Both the position numbers and the translations under genes were made by a program. A model generated the notes under the pieces. It did not search any database. It was not told the origin of the DNA and saw nothing but the letters and a program-made list of their open reading frames with translations. From assembly GCF_029945705.1 (NCBI RefSeq), contig NZ_JAQSDC010000045.1, positions 1 through 64,000 of the forward strand: DNA of 64,000 bases. Direction: 5' to 3'. The DNA is from Methylotenera sp. (GTDB lineage: Bacteria > Pseudomonadota > Gammaproteobacteria > Burkholderiales > Methylophilaceae). Positions 24,947 to 33,253 of the stretch are shown in pieces; positions within the stretch are counted from its first letter, which is position 1; each line of letters opens with the position of its first letter.

Positions 24947-25951
24947 CTATTTGCCCCAACGTAACGCTGCCGTATGCACTGGGCTGTCCCAATGTTTAGT
25001 TATTTCATCATCCAACAAGCATAGCGTAATTGATGCGCCAGCCATATCAAGCGCGGTGGTGTAATTACCGACTAAAGAGTGTGAAATTTCAATGTTGTGC
25101 AAATTGAATAACTTGGCGGCAGTGTTGTAGATGAGGTAAAGCTCCATCAATGGTGTAGCGCCAAAGCCATTAACCAGCAATAAAGCTTCATGCTTGTGGT
25201 TAGGGTGTAAGTTTCTTGATTTAAAGTCTGTGATGATAGCTTCGACGCAGTCACCAATAATTTCATCTGCTGGGCGCATGGTTTCACGTCTGCGACCTGG
25301 TTCACCGTGTATGCCAACGCCCATCTCGATCTCAGACTCGCTAATATCAAAAGTAGGGCGTCCAGCCGCTGGCACTGTGCAGCTGGTAAGCGCCACACCA
25401 ATACTAGCGGTGCGATTGTTAACCTTATCGCCAAGTGCCTTGCAAGCTTGTAAGGCAGCGCCCGTTTCTGCCAAACTGCCTATACATTTTTCTACAATCA
25501 CCGTGCCTGCCACACCACGACGCCCAGTGGTGTAAGTGCTGTTCACTACAGCGCAATCGTCACTGGTGAGTACAGTAGCATTTTCAAAAGGCAACATTTC
25601 AGCTGCCATTTCGAAGTTCATCACATCGCCTGCGTAGTTTTTAACAATAAACAATACGCCTTTATCGGCATGCACTGCTTCAGCTGCCATAAGCATTTGG
25701 TCGGGTGTGGGAGAAGTAAAAACATGGCCTGGGCAAGCGGCGTCTAACATTCCATAACCAATGTAGCCAGCATGGAGCGGCTCGTGGCCAGAGCCGCCAC
25801 CAGAGATAATAGCGACTTTGTTTGTTGCTTTGTCAGCGCGCGTTAGAAAATTGGGTTCGAGGTGAAGTTCTACTAAGTCGCTATGCGCTTTGGCGAAACC
25901 AGAAAGGCTTTCAACTAAAATATGGTCAACATTATTAATAAATTTTTTCAT
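24947..25951 (-). CDS. dhaK: Dihydroxyacetone kinase subunit DhaK
   Basis: 334 residues. GGGSGHEP (50-57, with His56) and GVGIHGEPGRRRE (His215, which forms the covalent hemiaminal with dihydroxyacetone) are both intact, as is KNYAGDVMNFEMA. Together with DhaL it phosphorylates dihydroxyacetone to DHAP. GGGAAAG-type spacing before the ATG (AAAGGGAAAG) supports the start. It follows dhaL by 15 bp. No dhaM (PTS phosphoryl donor) is in the window, so the donor could be ATP or a PTS protein encoded elsewhere. In a methylotroph it could recover dihydroxyacetone formed in C1 or glycerol metabolism. Confidence 0.92.
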   Translation of the reverse strand: MKKFINNVDHILVESLSGFAKAHSDLVELHLEPNFLTRADKATNKVAIISGGGSGHEPLHAGYIGYGMLDAACPGHVFTSPTPDQMLMAAEAVHADKGVLFIVKNYAGDVMNFEMAAEMLPFENATVLTSDDCAVVNSTYTTGRRGVAGTVIVEKCIGSLAETGAALQACKALGDKVNNRTASIGVALTSCTVPAAGRPTFDISESEIEMGVGIHGEPGRRRETMRPADEIIGDCVEAIITDFKSRNLHPNHKHEALLLVNGFGATPLMELYLIYNTAAKLFNLHNIEISHSLVGNYTTALDMAGASITLCLLDDEITKHWDSPVHTAALRWGK

Positions 25952-25966
25952 GTGACTTTCCCTTTT

Positions 25967-26596
25967 TTATTTTTCTAATATTAACTTACAAACAGCTTCT
26001 ATCATTAGCTGGCAACTCTTTGCGCCTGGGTCTATATGCCCTATGGCACGTTCACCCAAGCCGGCTGCACGGCCTTTAGTGGCAATTAAGTTTTTGGTTG
26101 AGAGCATGCCTTGTTCGGCGGTGTGGATGAGCGTTGCGCATATCAACTTAACATTGCAGTTTTGTGTGGCTAACAGTACAAATTGATTTGAAACTGGAAT
26201 CAGTACATCTAGCATGGTTTTTTCACTAATGCCCGCTTTGCCGCGTTGAATAATAGCTTGTACACCGCCAGCAAAAGCTGCGGCTATTTTTAAGTTTGAT
26301 TCATCGCCATTTTCTTTAAGTACTTTAGCCATGCTCATGAAAAAACTAGCCAGTAATGGCCCAGAAGCCCCGCCAATAGTGCTGAGTAGCTTCATGCCGA
26401 TTTTATTTAAGGCTTCATCAGGTTTTAGTGACGCTAAGTCGGTTTGCATTTCAGCCACAGTGGTCGCACCACGTTTCATGTTGATATAGTGGTCACCATC
26501 TCCAATTTCACGATCTAGCGATTCCAATGTACTTTCATTGGCTAAAATTGTTTGTTGAATCGCTAGTGCTGCTTCTATGATGAATTCGGTTTTCAT
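25967..26596 (-). CDS. dhaL: Dihydroxyacetone kinase subunit DhaL
   Basis: 209 residues. The Mg-nucleotide-binding Asp residues are in IGDGDHYINMKRG (Asp33, Asp35; the usual motif is IGDADHGxNM). STIGGASGPLLASFFMSMA is the nucleotide-binding loop, and GRAAGLGERAIGHIDPGAKS lies near the C-terminus. The presence of a tight ADP (PTS type) or exchangeable ATP cannot be decided by eye. It is the first gene of dhaL-dhaK-membrane protein and is divergent from a histidine kinase gene 137 bp away. Confidence 0.9.
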   Translation of the reverse strand: MKTEFIIEAALAIQQTILANESTLESLDREIGDGDHYINMKRGATTVAEMQTDLASLKPDEALNKIGMKLLSTIGGASGPLLASFFMSMAKVLKENGDESNLKIAAAFAGGVQAIIQRGKAGISEKTMLDVLIPVSNQFVLLATQNCNVKLICATLIHTAEQGMLSTKNLIATKGRAAGLGERAIGHIDPGAKSCQLMIEAVCKLILEK

Positions 26597-26733
26597 ATTT
26601 AGTTTGTATCAGTGGTTTGTATCAATAGTTTAGTGATTAACACTATATGGTGATTGAATTAAAGTTGTTAAACTCTACACATGTTAACTTGCCATGACAA
26701 CACGACTCACTAAACTCTAATTGATTACTATTG

Positions 26734-28095
26734 ATGAGCTTAAAATTCCGCCTAAATTTATTGATTACGCTACTATCCCTCGCCTTTATTTTGGTGGTGG
26801 GTACAATTTTAGTCAATGACACTCGAATTTCTATACGCGAACGCGTAGAAGCGGCAAGTCGCGTTACGGTGCAGTTGCTTGATACTGTCATTATTAGTTC
26901 GGCGCTTAATCCTGAGTACGGGCCAACGCATAAAGTGTTGCAGAGCTTTTTGCAATCGTTAGGTTATGTGCGCAGTAGCCACATTATGCTTTACGATATT
27001 CGAGGCAATGTGCTTTACGAATCGCCAGAATCTACTTTTAAAAGTCATGTTCACCCGCCTGAATGGTTTGTTAAATTGGTGGCGCCTAAAACTGAAACTG
27101 TAGAACGCAAAATTCGCTATGGTACTTTAGTGGTTTCATCAAGCGCGGCAGGTTCTATTCGTGAAGCTTGGGCGGGTTTTAGTCAGTTGATGTGGGTAGG
27201 TTTGATTTTTTTCGTACTGCTCAATGTCTTGGTTTATGCATTGTTAAGCCATTCTCTTAGACCAGTAAACCGTATATTGGCCTCAATTAATCGCATGGAA
27301 AAAGGTGACTTAACTACACGTTTACCTACTTTCACATTGCCTGAGTTTGATCGCATTGGTCATAGCCTCAATCGAATGGCGGAATCACTCGCTGCCGAGC
27401 GCCAGTTAGAAGAAAATCGCCAATTAACCCAGCTTATTCAAAGTCATATCGAGGATGAACGCCGTAGTTTAGCCAGAGAGTTACATGATGAGCTAGGTCA
27501 ATATGTGACGGCGATTAAGACTTTTGCGGTTGCCATTGTTAATAAAACCAAAGAAAAATCACCTGATATTTCAAGCAATGCGCAAGTGATTGTGTCTGCC
27601 GCTAATCAGATTTACGATGGCATGCATAATATCGTACGCAAGCTTCGCCCCGGCGCGCTGGATAACCTCGGGCTATCTGAAACGCTGAAAGATGCTGTGC
27701 AATATTGGCAAAACCTTCATCCAGAAATGAAGATTAATCTAAGTTTGGAAGGTAATCTGGATAAGCTTGGTGAAACGCTGAATATTAATATTTATCGCAT
27801 CGTACAAGAGGGTATTAATAATGCACTTAAACATGCGCAGGCAAGCATCATTGATATTAAATTGGCAGTGTTGGCCGATGTCAGTAATACTGAGGCGGCT
27901 AACATCGCGCTTACAATTAAAGATAATGGAGTTGGCATGAATATAGAAATGGTTGACCAAACCCAACACTTTGGTTTGTTAGGCATGCGCGAGCGAGTGC
28001 AGGGTTTTCACGGTAGGTTTAGCATTACTTCTGAACCGAATCAAGGAACAACCCTCTACATTAATATACCGCAAGTGTTGTCGGAACAGGCTTAG
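26734..28095 (+). CDS. NarX/UhpB-type sensor histidine kinase
   Basis: 453 residues from ATG 26734 (a TTG lies one codon upstream; neither has a clear ribosome binding site). Transmembrane helix 1 is ~8-27, followed by a ~125-residue periplasmic sensor region and helix 2 at ~152-173 (LMWVGLIFFVLLNVLVYALL). A HAMP domain (HSLRPVNRILASINRMEKGDL) follows. The HisKA_3 dimerisation/phosphorylation box is DERRSLARELHDELGQYVTAIK, and HATPase_c has NIYRIVQEGINNALKHAQA and HFGLLGMRERVQGF. It is coupled to the NarL-type regulator 43 bp downstream. The stimulus is unknown. Divergence from dhaLK makes that operon a possible target. Confidence 0.9.
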   Translation: MSLKFRLNLLITLLSLAFILVVGTILVNDTRISIRERVEAASRVTVQLLDTVIISSALNPEYGPTHKVLQSFLQSLGYVRSSHIMLYDIRGNVLYESPESTFKSHVHPPEWFVKLVAPKTETVERKIRYGTLVVSSSAAGSIREAWAGFSQLMWVGLIFFVLLNVLVYALLSHSLRPVNRILASINRMEKGDLTTRLPTFTLPEFDRIGHSLNRMAESLAAERQLEENRQLTQLIQSHIEDERRSLARELHDELGQYVTAIKTFAVAIVNKTKEKSPDISSNAQVIVSAANQIYDGMHNIVRKLRPGALDNLGLSETLKDAVQYWQNLHPEMKINLSLEGNLDKLGETLNINIYRIVQEGINNALKHAQASIIDIKLAVLADVSNTEAANIALTIKDNGVGMNIEMVDQTQHFGLLGMRERVQGFHGRFSITSEPNQGTTLYINIPQVLSEQA

Positions 28096-28138
28096 GCATT
28101 TGAAACTAAGTATTAGAAATATAAATAATGGATAAAAT

Positions 28139-28777
28139 ATGAGCTTAATCAATGTAATGTTAGTCGATGATCACGCAGTAGTGCGCATGGGGTTTAAGAT
28201 GCTGCTAGAGTCAGACTCTGATATTAAAGTCATTGCCGAAGCTGAAAGCGGCGAGCAAGCTATACAACGTTTTGTTGAATTTAAGCCACATGTAGTTGTG
28301 ATGGATATTACGATGCCAGGTATTGGCGGCTTAGAGGCAATTGAACGGATTTTGGCTAAAGATAGCTCTGCCAAGATTTTGGTATTGTCCGCACATGAAG
28401 ATTCTGTGCATCCTAAACGCGTATTAAATGCTGGGGCGATGGGCTATTTAACTAAACGCAGTGCAGCCGAAGAGATGATTAAAGCCATTCGCGTAGTTTC
28501 CACAGGTAAAAAGTACTTAGAAGCAAGTGTTGCGCAACAAATGGCGATACAACAATTGTCGGGCGACCAAAACCCTGTTGATGTATTGTCACCGCGCGAG
28601 TTTGAAGTATTTATGGCCTTAGCCAAAGGTAAAACCACTAATGAAATTGCCGAAACTTTGTTTTTAAGTCCACGGACTGTCGGCACACATCTTTATAATA
28701 TCAAACAAAAGCTTAATGCAAATAATTCGGCTGAAATCGCGCTGATCGCTATGCGCAGTGGTTTGCTGGATGCTTAG
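28139..28777 (+). CDS. NarL/LuxR-family response regulator
   Basis: 212 residues. The receiver domain has Asp10/Asp11 and phospho-acceptor Asp56 (VVVMDITMPGIGG), with Lys in YLTKRSAAEE. The C-terminal LuxR helix-turn-helix (~145-205) reads LSPREFEVFMALAKGKTTNEIAETLFLSPRTVGTHLYNIKQKL in conserved order. It is the partner of the preceding HisKA_3 kinase. The layout resembles UhpBA, NarXL and methylotroph MxaYX pairs, but the sequence alone does not separate them. Confidence 0.9.
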   Translation: MSLINVMLVDDHAVVRMGFKMLLESDSDIKVIAEAESGEQAIQRFVEFKPHVVVMDITMPGIGGLEAIERILAKDSSAKILVLSAHEDSVHPKRVLNAGAMGYLTKRSAAEEMIKAIRVVSTGKKYLEASVAQQMAIQQLSGDQNPVDVLSPREFEVFMALAKGKTTNEIAETLFLSPRTVGTHLYNIKQKLNANNSAEIALIAMRSGLLDA

Positions 28778-28810
28778 AATAAAATAGCTTAAGTAAATAA
28801 AATAGCTTAA
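28778..28810 (+). repeat. 15-bp tandem repeat after the response-regulator gene
   Basis: AATAAAATAGCTTAA occurs at 28778-28792 and again at 28796-28810, an 18-bp period. It immediately follows the stop codon. Probably replication slippage. Confidence 0.7.
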
Positions 28811-28816
28811 ATCCGC

Positions 28817-28834
28817 AGCCTAATTCTTTAGGCT
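28817..28834. terminator. Hairpin between convergent genes
   Basis: AGCCTAA and TTAGGCT (7-bp perfect stem, TTCT loop) are followed by ATTTGG. It lies between the convergent response-regulator and lipoprotein genes and may terminate both. The T-tract is weak. Confidence 0.45.
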
Positions 28835-28841
28835 ATTTGGC

Positions 28842-29474
28842 TTAATTCACTGCGTAACGCGCCACACTCAATTGCCCAACTGTAGATAACTCAACAAGCG
28901 CCTTAGAGCCGCTGTGTAACTTACCTATTTCCGCTGGTATCAAAAACGTAATCACTTCTTGTTTGCTCAGCTTAGTGCTGCTAGTAGCACCAATGGCAAT
29001 TTGGCTTTGTTGCCATTCATTTTCTGGGGGCAGTTCGGCTGAGCCTTGTTTCTTCGCTGTTTCAAGAATATGTTGCTTTTCATCGCCTATCAGCAAGCTC
29101 CACACCTCAACTTGCACTAATTTAGCTTCTTGTATTAATTGAACGGGCTTTTCTTCGTCAAAGGATGCTTGAGGTAAAGGCTCAATCTGAGGTTTAACTT
29201 CTTCGAAGCTGGCATTAATAAATGCAATGTCGTACTTATCTGGCGTTGTGCCTTGAATTGGCATTTTTTGAGCGGCAAGCTTTTGTTTTTCTTCATTAGC
29301 ATCTAGTGCTGCTGCTGTAGCGCTATCAGCACCATGCATTAGCATGGATCGCACAAGTTGCTGTGCAACAGTGCCGCCCAAACAGCCGCAAAGCGTTGAA
29401 ACTAACAATGCTAATGTTAGCCATCTAGCTAATGCCAACCATCTAATCATACTTTGATGTGCCATAAGACGCAT
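28842..29474 (-). CDS. Predicted lipoprotein, unknown
   Basis: 210 residues. A hydrophobic N-terminal segment (WLTLALLVSTLCGC) ends in a lipobox-like LCGC, suggesting an acylated Cys near residue 31. The rest is soluble, Glu/Gln/Lys-rich, and ends with a beta-strand region (LSKQEVITFLIPAEIGKLHSGSKALVEL). Three in-frame ATGs (29474, 29465, 29450) are possible starts, and no ribosome binding site decides. It is convergent with the two-component system and upstream of nothing obvious. No family recognised. Confidence 0.6.
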   Translation of the reverse strand: MRLMAHQSMIRWLALARWLTLALLVSTLCGCLGGTVAQQLVRSMLMHGADSATAAALDANEEKQKLAAQKMPIQGTTPDKYDIAFINASFEEVKPQIEPLPQASFDEEKPVQLIQEAKLVQVEVWSLLIGDEKQHILETAKKQGSAELPPENEWQQSQIAIGATSSTKLSKQEVITFLIPAEIGKLHSGSKALVELSTVGQLSVARYAVN

Positions 29475-29562
29475 GTGTTGTTAACGTGGGAGGGTTAGAT
29501 TACTGCTGAATAGTGAGATTGTCCAGTTAAATAAAAGGCTAACTTATTGTTTTAATTGTTTG

Positions 29563-30543
29563 TTAGGCTGTTTTCTCTGCTTGATTTAAAGCCGTTTGAT
29601 TAGATGTTTGAGTGGTGCGCACGCTAATCACGCCGCTGAGTATAATCAGTGCGATTGCAATCCATGCATCTAAGCTTAAATGCTCATTCCACCACAGCAC
29701 GCCGAATAAACTTGCTAGCACCACTGTGACATAAGCCAAGCTTGCTACAACGAGCGTATTGCCTGTTCGGTAAGCACGTGTCATAGCTAGTTGTGCAATT
29801 GTTGCAGAAAATCCTAATCCAAGTAGAACAGGTAAATCTTGCCATTCAATTGTATGAAAGTAATCAAAAAACATCCATAAACCAGCGCCTATCGTTGAAA
29901 TAAGCGTGAAATAGAAAACAGTCCGCCAATCAGGCTCATTGGCTTTGCCTAGTTGTTTGACGTGTATGTAAGCGAATGCCGCACCTATGCCTGAAAGTAA
30001 ACCTATGCCGCCAGCTAACCAATCTGCACTGGTAAAATTAGGTTTAAGCAGCAGACTCACCCCAATAAAGCCAATGATGAGGCCAATAAATAATGACTTT
30101 TTAGGTTTCTCATGTAATAAAAGCGGTGTAAATATGGCCAAAAACAAAGGCGATGTATAGTTGAGTGTAATGGCCGTAGCAAGAGGCAAATGTGCAATCG
30201 CATAGAAAAATAATACAAGTGAAACAAAGCCAACCACAGCGCGTGACATTTGCTTAAACATGACAGGGGTAGCTAAAGGTAGTTTATTAGCTGCGATATA
30301 AAGCCAAATGACGATTAAACCGAATACAGAGCGATAAAATACCAACTCACTGCTGCTGAATTTTTGTGCGCCGACTTTCACCAAAGCCCCCATGATGGCA
30401 AAGCCCAGCGCAGCGACTAGCATCCATAAACTACCTAGGTTAGGTAAGGTGAAACGGCTTAAATTTGATTTGGACATGGAGTCTGACTTGGAGCCAGAAT
30501 TGGGTTCAGATTTGGCTTTTATTTTTTTATGTTTTATTTTCAT
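29563..30543 (-). CDS. EamA/DMT-superfamily transporter
   Basis: 326 residues, about ten transmembrane helices in two EamA repeats (the first from ~35, GSLWMLVAALGFAIMGALVKVG; the second from ~180). A hydrophilic Lys/Ser-rich N-tail of ~28 residues precedes helix 1; MSKSNLS at residue 23 is an alternative start that would remove most of it. YRSVFGLIV and YTSPLFLAIFTPLLLHE match the drug/metabolite exporter pattern. It is an inner-membrane exporter of unknown metabolites. It is divergent from argD, so an amino acid is one candidate, but nothing in the protein confirms this. Confidence 0.82.
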   Translation of the reverse strand: MKIKHKKIKAKSEPNSGSKSDSMSKSNLSRFTLPNLGSLWMLVAALGFAIMGALVKVGAQKFSSSELVFYRSVFGLIVIWLYIAANKLPLATPVMFKQMSRAVVGFVSLVLFFYAIAHLPLATAITLNYTSPLFLAIFTPLLLHEKPKKSLFIGLIIGFIGVSLLLKPNFTSADWLAGGIGLLSGIGAAFAYIHVKQLGKANEPDWRTVFYFTLISTIGAGLWMFFDYFHTIEWQDLPVLLGLGFSATIAQLAMTRAYRTGNTLVVASLAYVTVVLASLFGVLWWNEHLSLDAWIAIALIILSGVISVRTTQTSNQTALNQAEKTA

Positions 30544-30726
30544 GTGAAGTGGCGTTATATGGGTATGTTGAAGTTAGCTAGACTTGCCAATTAAAGGGTT
30601 TTCAGATAATCTCACATATAATGTTTAATTAAAAAGTTAGATAGTAAATAATTAGAATTCTTGGATTATATTAATGCGGTTTGGGTAATATTTTTGCCAC
30701 ATGAAAATCCATTAGACTCAGTTTGT

Positions 30727-30755
30727 AACGGTGGCATTTGCCGCCGTTTTCTTTT
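30727..30755 (+). promoter_or_regulatory. Terminator-like hairpin in the argD leader (candidate attenuator)
   Basis: AACGGTGGC (30727-30735) and GCCGCCGTT (30740-30748) form a nine-pair stem (one G-U) with an ATTT loop, followed by TTCTTTTT. It ends 31 bp before the argD ATG. There is no plus-strand gene upstream to terminate, because the neighbour is divergent, so the hairpin must lie in the arg operon leader. GCCAC at 30696-30700 could pair with GTGGC (30731-30735) as an antiterminator. Confidence 0.55.
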
Positions 30756-30785
30756 TGAAATGTTAAGTCAGGTTTAATAAGCGAT

Positions 30786-31967
30786 ATGTCAGATCATTTA
30801 ATGAATACTTATTCACGTCAGCCAGTCACCTTTACTAAAGGTGATGGCGTGTGGTTATACGATGATAAAGGCGATAAGTATTTGGACGCGCTGGCTGGGG
30901 TTGCAGTCAATGGCTTGGGTCATGCGCATCCTAAATTGGTGAAGGCGATTAGTGAACAAGCGGCCAAGCTCATTCATGTATCGAATATTTATAACATTGC
31001 TGAGCAAGAAGCATTAGCTGACAAGCTGTGTGAAATTTCAGGCATGGATAAAGTGTTTTTCTGCAACTCTGGTTGTGAAGCCAACGAAGCCAGCATTAAG
31101 TTAGCCAGACTTTATGGCCATAACAAAGGGATTGTTAACCCTGAAATTATTGTTATGGATAAGTCATTCCATGGCCGTACCATGGCAACACTTTCTGCGA
31201 CGGGTAATCGCAAAGTGCAAGCAGGTTTTGAGCCGCTGGTGAGTGGGTTCGTTCGTGTGCCTTATGATGATATTGAGGCAGTTAAGCAAGTCGCTTCTCG
31301 CAACTCTAATGTTGTTGCGGTATTAGTTGAGCCAGTGCAAGGCGAGGGCGGCATTAATATTCCTAAAGATGCGAGCGGCTATTTAGAAGAGTTGCGTGCA
31401 ATTTGCGATGCTCATGGTTGGCTATTGATGTTAGATGAAGTGCAAACAGGTATTGCTCGCACTGGCACTTGGTTTGCGTTCCAGCATACTACTATCAAGC
31501 CAGATGTGATGAGCCTTGCAAAAGGCCTAGGTTCAGGTGTTCCGATTGGTGCTTGTGTCGCCAGTGGTAAAGCAGCAGAAGTGTTTACTTATGGTAAACA
31601 TGGTTCAACTTTTGGCGGCAACCCATTAGCAACTGCAGCAGGTCTAGCCACTTTGAATATTATCGAAGAAGAGGGTTTGCGTGAGAATGCAGAAAAAATC
31701 GGCAATCTGATTCGTGAAGGTTTTAATGCGGAATTTAGCGAGACTAAAGGTGTCGTTGTTGTGCGTAATGCTGGCATGATGATAGGCATCGAGCTAGACA
31801 GACCATGTGGCGATTTGGTGAAAATGGCACTTGCAGAAAAAATGCTCATCAATGTAACGGCTGATAAAGTGGTGCGTTTGTTACCGCCATTAGTCATGAA
31901 TGAATCTGAAGCGAATGAGTTGGTGAAAAGGTTATCTACCATCATTAAGGCCTTTTTAAACAGTTAG
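30786..31967 (+). CDS. argD: Acetylornithine aminotransferase
   Basis: 393 residues, a class III PLP aminotransferase. It converts N-acetylglutamate semialdehyde to N-acetylornithine and may also serve in lysine synthesis. FFCNSGCEANEASIKLAR binds the PLP phosphate, MLDEVQTGIARTGTWFAF carries the Asp that holds the ring nitrogen, SLAKGLGSGVPIGA carries the Schiff-base Lys, and GSTFGGNPLA is the class signature. N-terminal YSRQPVTFTKGDGVWLYD fits ArgD. It is first in the argD-argF-(membrane protein)-argG operon, with a terminator-like hairpin in its leader. The ribosome binding site is weak. Confidence 0.95.
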   Translation: MSDHLMNTYSRQPVTFTKGDGVWLYDDKGDKYLDALAGVAVNGLGHAHPKLVKAISEQAAKLIHVSNIYNIAEQEALADKLCEISGMDKVFFCNSGCEANEASIKLARLYGHNKGIVNPEIIVMDKSFHGRTMATLSATGNRKVQAGFEPLVSGFVRVPYDDIEAVKQVASRNSNVVAVLVEPVQGEGGINIPKDASGYLEELRAICDAHGWLLMLDEVQTGIARTGTWFAFQHTTIKPDVMSLAKGLGSGVPIGACVASGKAAEVFTYGKHGSTFGGNPLATAAGLATLNIIEEEGLRENAEKIGNLIREGFNAEFSETKGVVVVRNAGMMIGIELDRPCGDLVKMALAEKMLINVTADKVVRLLPPLVMNESEANELVKRLSTIIKAFLNS

Positions 31968-32011
31968 CAGTACAATAGAATTTAAAGCAAAAACCACTGT
32001 GGTAAACCATT

Positions 32012-32932
32012 ATGGCAATAAAACATTTTTTACAATTCAATGACTTAAATCGTGATGAGCTCGAGTATGTTTTCGAACGCGCTCACGTGATTAAAAAGCA
32101 GTTCAAAACTTATCAGCAATATTGGCCTTTGCAAGACCGTACATTAGTGATGATTTTTGAGAAAGCCAGCACGCGTACGCGCCTATCTTTTGAAGCTGGT
32201 ATGCATCAACTAGGCGGTTCTGCGATTTATCTCAATACACGCGATTCGCAATTAGGCCGCGGTGAGCCAGTGGAAGATGCTGCGCAGGTGATTTCGCGCA
32301 TGAGTGACATCGTGATGATTCGTACTTTTGAGCAAGAAATTATCGAACGTTTTGCTGCTAATTCTCGCGTTCCAGTGATTAACGGTTTAACCAATGAATA
32401 TCACCCATGTCAAATTTTGGCAGATATTTTCACTTTTATTGAACATCGTGGTTCTATTCAAGGTAAAACAGTTGCTTGGATTGGTGACAGCAATAATGTG
32501 TGTAATACCTGGTTACAGGCTGCAGAAGTACTGGATTTCAATGTACACGTTTCTACGCCACCAGGTTACGAGGTTGAGGCTGAACGCGCTAACCTGTATG
32601 GAAACGATCATTACGAAGAGTTTGCAGATCCAATGGAGGCTGCAAAAGGTGCAGATCTAGTGACCACGGATGTGTGGACTAGCATGGGTTTTGAAGCTGA
32701 GAATGAAGAGCGTTTACGTGACTTTGCCGATTGGCAAGTCGATGGCGACATGATGCGTGTTGCAGCAAAAGATGCCTTATTTATGCATTGTTTACCAGCG
32801 CATCGCGGTGAAGAGGTTGCTGCTGATGTGATCGATGGTGCGCAGTCAGTGGTTTGGGATGAAGCGGAGAATCGCCTGCATGTGCAAAAAGCATTGATGG
32901 AATATTTGTTATTAGGTCGAGTAAGCATTTAG
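32012..32932 (+). CDS. argF: Ornithine carbamoyltransferase
   Basis: 306 residues. It makes citrulline from ornithine and carbamoyl phosphate. The carbamoyl-phosphate loop KASTRTRLSFEAG, the HPCQILADI motif and the ornithine loop HCLPAHRGEEV are all intact, and NEYHPCQ and DVWTSMG match anabolic OTCases. It lies 44 bp after argD. The stop codon TAG (32930-32932) is followed at once by the ATG of the next gene, so translation is probably coupled. Confidence 0.95.
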   Translation: MAIKHFLQFNDLNRDELEYVFERAHVIKKQFKTYQQYWPLQDRTLVMIFEKASTRTRLSFEAGMHQLGGSAIYLNTRDSQLGRGEPVEDAAQVISRMSDIVMIRTFEQEIIERFAANSRVPVINGLTNEYHPCQILADIFTFIEHRGSIQGKTVAWIGDSNNVCNTWLQAAEVLDFNVHVSTPPGYEVEAERANLYGNDHYEEFADPMEAAKGADLVTTDVWTSMGFEAENEERLRDFADWQVDGDMMRVAAKDALFMHCLPAHRGEEVAADVIDGAQSVVWDEAENRLHVQKALMEYLLLGRVSI

Positions 32933-33241
32933 ATGGATAAAAAGGAGAATATCCTTTCAAGCCATATACTGCCTGTATCAGCCACTATGATTGGCGTTTG
33001 TATGACAGTAATTTCTGTTATACAGCTAGCGCCTAAAAAAGCTATTTCGTCTTGGGCAGATAATTTACTAGCCATTGATAGCCTGTTTTTTCTCACCAGC
33101 ATGATGTTGTCATATTGGTCAATTAGGCATAAGGATAAGCTAGTAAAAGCAGAGCTTTATGCTGACAGGTTTTTTATATTTGGTATGGTAATGATGGTGA
33201 GTGTTGGCTTTTTAATAGCGTTTGAATTATTTACGGATTAA
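32933..33241 (+). CDS. Small three-helix membrane protein inside the arg operon, unknown
   Basis: 102 residues. It starts on the base after the argF stop codon. Three hydrophobic helices are visible: ~12-32 (LPVSATMIGVCMTVISVIQL), ~43-62 (NLLAIDSLFFLTSMMLSYWS) and ~82-100 (FFIFGMVMMVSVGFLIAFEL). Loops are short and charged. It is 12 bp before argG, so it is fully embedded in the operon. No family recognised; a role in arginine metabolism or transport is suggested only by position. Confidence 0.65.
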   Translation: MDKKENILSSHILPVSATMIGVCMTVISVIQLAPKKAISSWADNLLAIDSLFFLTSMMLSYWSIRHKDKLVKAELYADRFFIFGMVMMVSVGFLIAFELFTD

Positions 33242-33253
33242 GGATTAGAAGTA

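Noticed and set aside
28139-28777. Calling the NarL-type pair MxaX/MxaY
   Set aside because: The family layout fits, but no methanol dehydrogenase genes are nearby and sequence motifs alone do not separate it from other UhpBA/NarXL pairs.
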